From positions 47,355,067 to 47,419,066 of the forward strand of contig OX359245.1 in assembly GCA_947179485.1 (NCBI GenBank): DNA of 64,000 nucleotides, read 5' to 3'. Below are positions 62,448 through 64,000 of this stretch, one piece after another. A program made the position numbers and the translations under genes. The notes under the pieces were generated by a model, which was not told the origin of the DNA, made no database searches, and saw only the letters and a list, made by a program, of their open reading frames with translations. Positions within the stretch are counted from its first letter, which is position 1. Every line of letters begins with the position of its first letter. The DNA is from Allacma fusca. Its lineage: Eukaryota; Arthropoda; Collembola; Symphypleona; Sminthuridae.

Positions 62448-64000
62448 TGGCGTTGATTCAAAAGTATTTCCAATTGATTCGATTTGATTCCAACAAAATG
62501 AACTTTGCATCACAACTACTGATTTTCAGAGCTATGCCAAATAATGTCTCTCGGAAGTACATGTGAGAAAAAAAGCGAAAATACAAAATCCCATGAAAAA
62601 TAAATTTAACGAGTAAATGTTCCCATGCATAGTAATTTCAGCTGAATTGTTGAAAAATATGTACAATGGAATTTTAGGTCGTAGTAAATAAAGCTGAAAA
62701 TGCAACGGGACAATCCAACTAGCAGGCACGATGTTTCAGGTGTTCAGGTTTTATTTTGCTTAACCTTACAAGTCAAAATCAACTATGGAATCTCAAAAAC
62801 TACTTACTTATGAGCAAAATGTCTCGTGTGGCGTTAATGTTAAAATATTTAAATTTAAGTTTAAATAATTTATTTTATTTTTGCTGAGATTTCAAAACCG
62901 TTACGAATAAGTGCCGCTTGTCAATAGTTGACCTTAAGCATGGTCAAAAATTCTAGCTTTTATAATCTTATTGTAACCAGGTCCTTCAAATATTGGGGTT
63001 GCTGCCATTTGAAATATTTTAAGCACAGCACTGTGCATATTGAAATCGTTTAAAATCTTGTATGTTGTTTATTTGCTCTCAAATTTGTTGTTACTAGGAT
63101 ATAAACAAAATATTGTCTTGTGCATGTATACATGCACAATTTTTTAAAAAAATTTCAAAAAAAATTTTAAAGAAATTTTGCGAGCTTATAACTATAGGTA
63201 TAAGCTCGCATGTTTAATAATATTTAAAAACAGCTTATTTTGCTTAAATCGCATTCTATGAACCCTATCCCATTTTTGTAAAGATATATATGGTATGCTA
63301 TCGTATATACATAAACATACAATGATTTTAGGTAAAAAGTGCAAGATGTTTAATTTCCTATATCTTTTGTTGAAATTTATTCACATAGAGCATAATGGTT
63401 ATGAACTCTACTATTAGTAATTTTTAGCCTCTTATGTACATTAATAATATTCACGAATTTACCCGTCAACTGAATTGAGATTATGACACAGAAATATTTG
63501 CAGCGGCGTAAAATCTAAAAATATTTAAAAAGTAACTTAGACCTTTGAAGTATTTATTGTTCCTGAAAGTCTCAAAGTGTTAAAGTCTAAAAATAAAACA
63601 CTCAAATTTGGGGAAAAAATGAGTAGAAAATTGTAGTAAAGATTGCGATGTTGAATTTGATGAGATTTTTAATAATAATTTTTAATTCTCAGCAAGCATT
63701 GGCTCGTGAAAGTTTGTCTGGTGATTTGTTGAACGTTTTTATGAAGTATCAAAAAGTGGCGTCACTCGCAAAGTGAGATTATGTAATCCATTAACCCCTG
63801 GGCGTTAGGTTTACTTATGAAACATATTTTTCTCGGAATTTGCTACCGCCGTCATGTAATACTGAAACAACTGTAACAAAAATACCTTCTTCATAATACC
63901 TCTTAAGGATCCTGGGGAATAGATACAGTGGTGTTGAATAAAAAGTTTTTTCTAAATTTTCGTATTTTAAATCGACAAAATACATTTTGCTTCAAAGCTG
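62448..64000. repeat. Old array, right edge
   Basis: ATGGCGTTGATTC at 62449, GTGTGGCGTTAATGTTAAAA at 62827, AAGTGCCGCTTGTCAATAG at 62909, GCGGCGTAAAATC at 63503, ATACAGTGGTGTTGAATA at 63923. A short inverted word (GCGAGCTTATA / TATAAGCTCGC) lies at 63180-63211. No gene. Confidence 0.5.

Overview
This is a eukaryotic, AT-rich, almost gene-free window, most likely from an arthropod. The evidence is a chemoreceptor-type seven-helix gene with short GT-AG introns at the left edge, and a dense population of hAT, Harbinger, pogo-like and non-LTR element remnants of animal type. A springtail is my best guess, because a gustatory-type receptor and a microbial-type terpene synthase would fit together there, but the sequence alone does not settle the taxon.

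Layout. 1-1287: last three exons of a gustatory/odorant-receptor-like gene (+). 1457-4102: TIR elements, one carrying the C-terminal end of a LINE reverse transcriptase. About 4.1 kb to 47.1 kb and 50 kb to 64 kb: an old, badly decayed array of long units. The same marker blocks recur in the same order, restarting near 7.5, 16.2, 25.7, 40.1 and 52.8 kb. Many blocks open with a GGCGTGAAAGC-like word. No intact gene is recognisable in these units. They are filled with younger insertions that have clear terminal inverted repeats (TIRs) and target-site duplications (TSDs): at least ten hAT-type elements with 8-bp TSDs (13108, 17711, 18305, 21294, 28475, 32155, 33353, 35197/35708, 36722/37289, 59416), two Harbinger-type MITEs with TTA TSDs (6409, 50300), two pogo-like elements (43256, 61571), one TA-flanked element (13035) and two SINE-like retroposons. 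Several are nested, up to four deep at 16579-19189.

The most interesting locus is a unique island at about 47.1-49.95 kb. It holds an intronless minus-strand pseudogene of a microbial-type class I terpene synthase (47714-48899). The Asp-rich motif (DDICED), an Arg exactly 46 codons before the NSE triad, the NSE triad itself (NDLLSVLKE) and the terminal Arg-Tyr pair are all still readable. Two in-frame stops and two frameshifts break it. This looks like a horizontally acquired terpene gene that has recently died.

Nothing in the window suggests an operon or a working pathway. The only candidate for a live gene is the partial chemoreceptor. A few ORFs inside the old array (22.4-23.2 kb, 30.5-30.7 kb, 51.6-52.2 kb) may be exon remnants of the sequence that was amplified; I could not name them.
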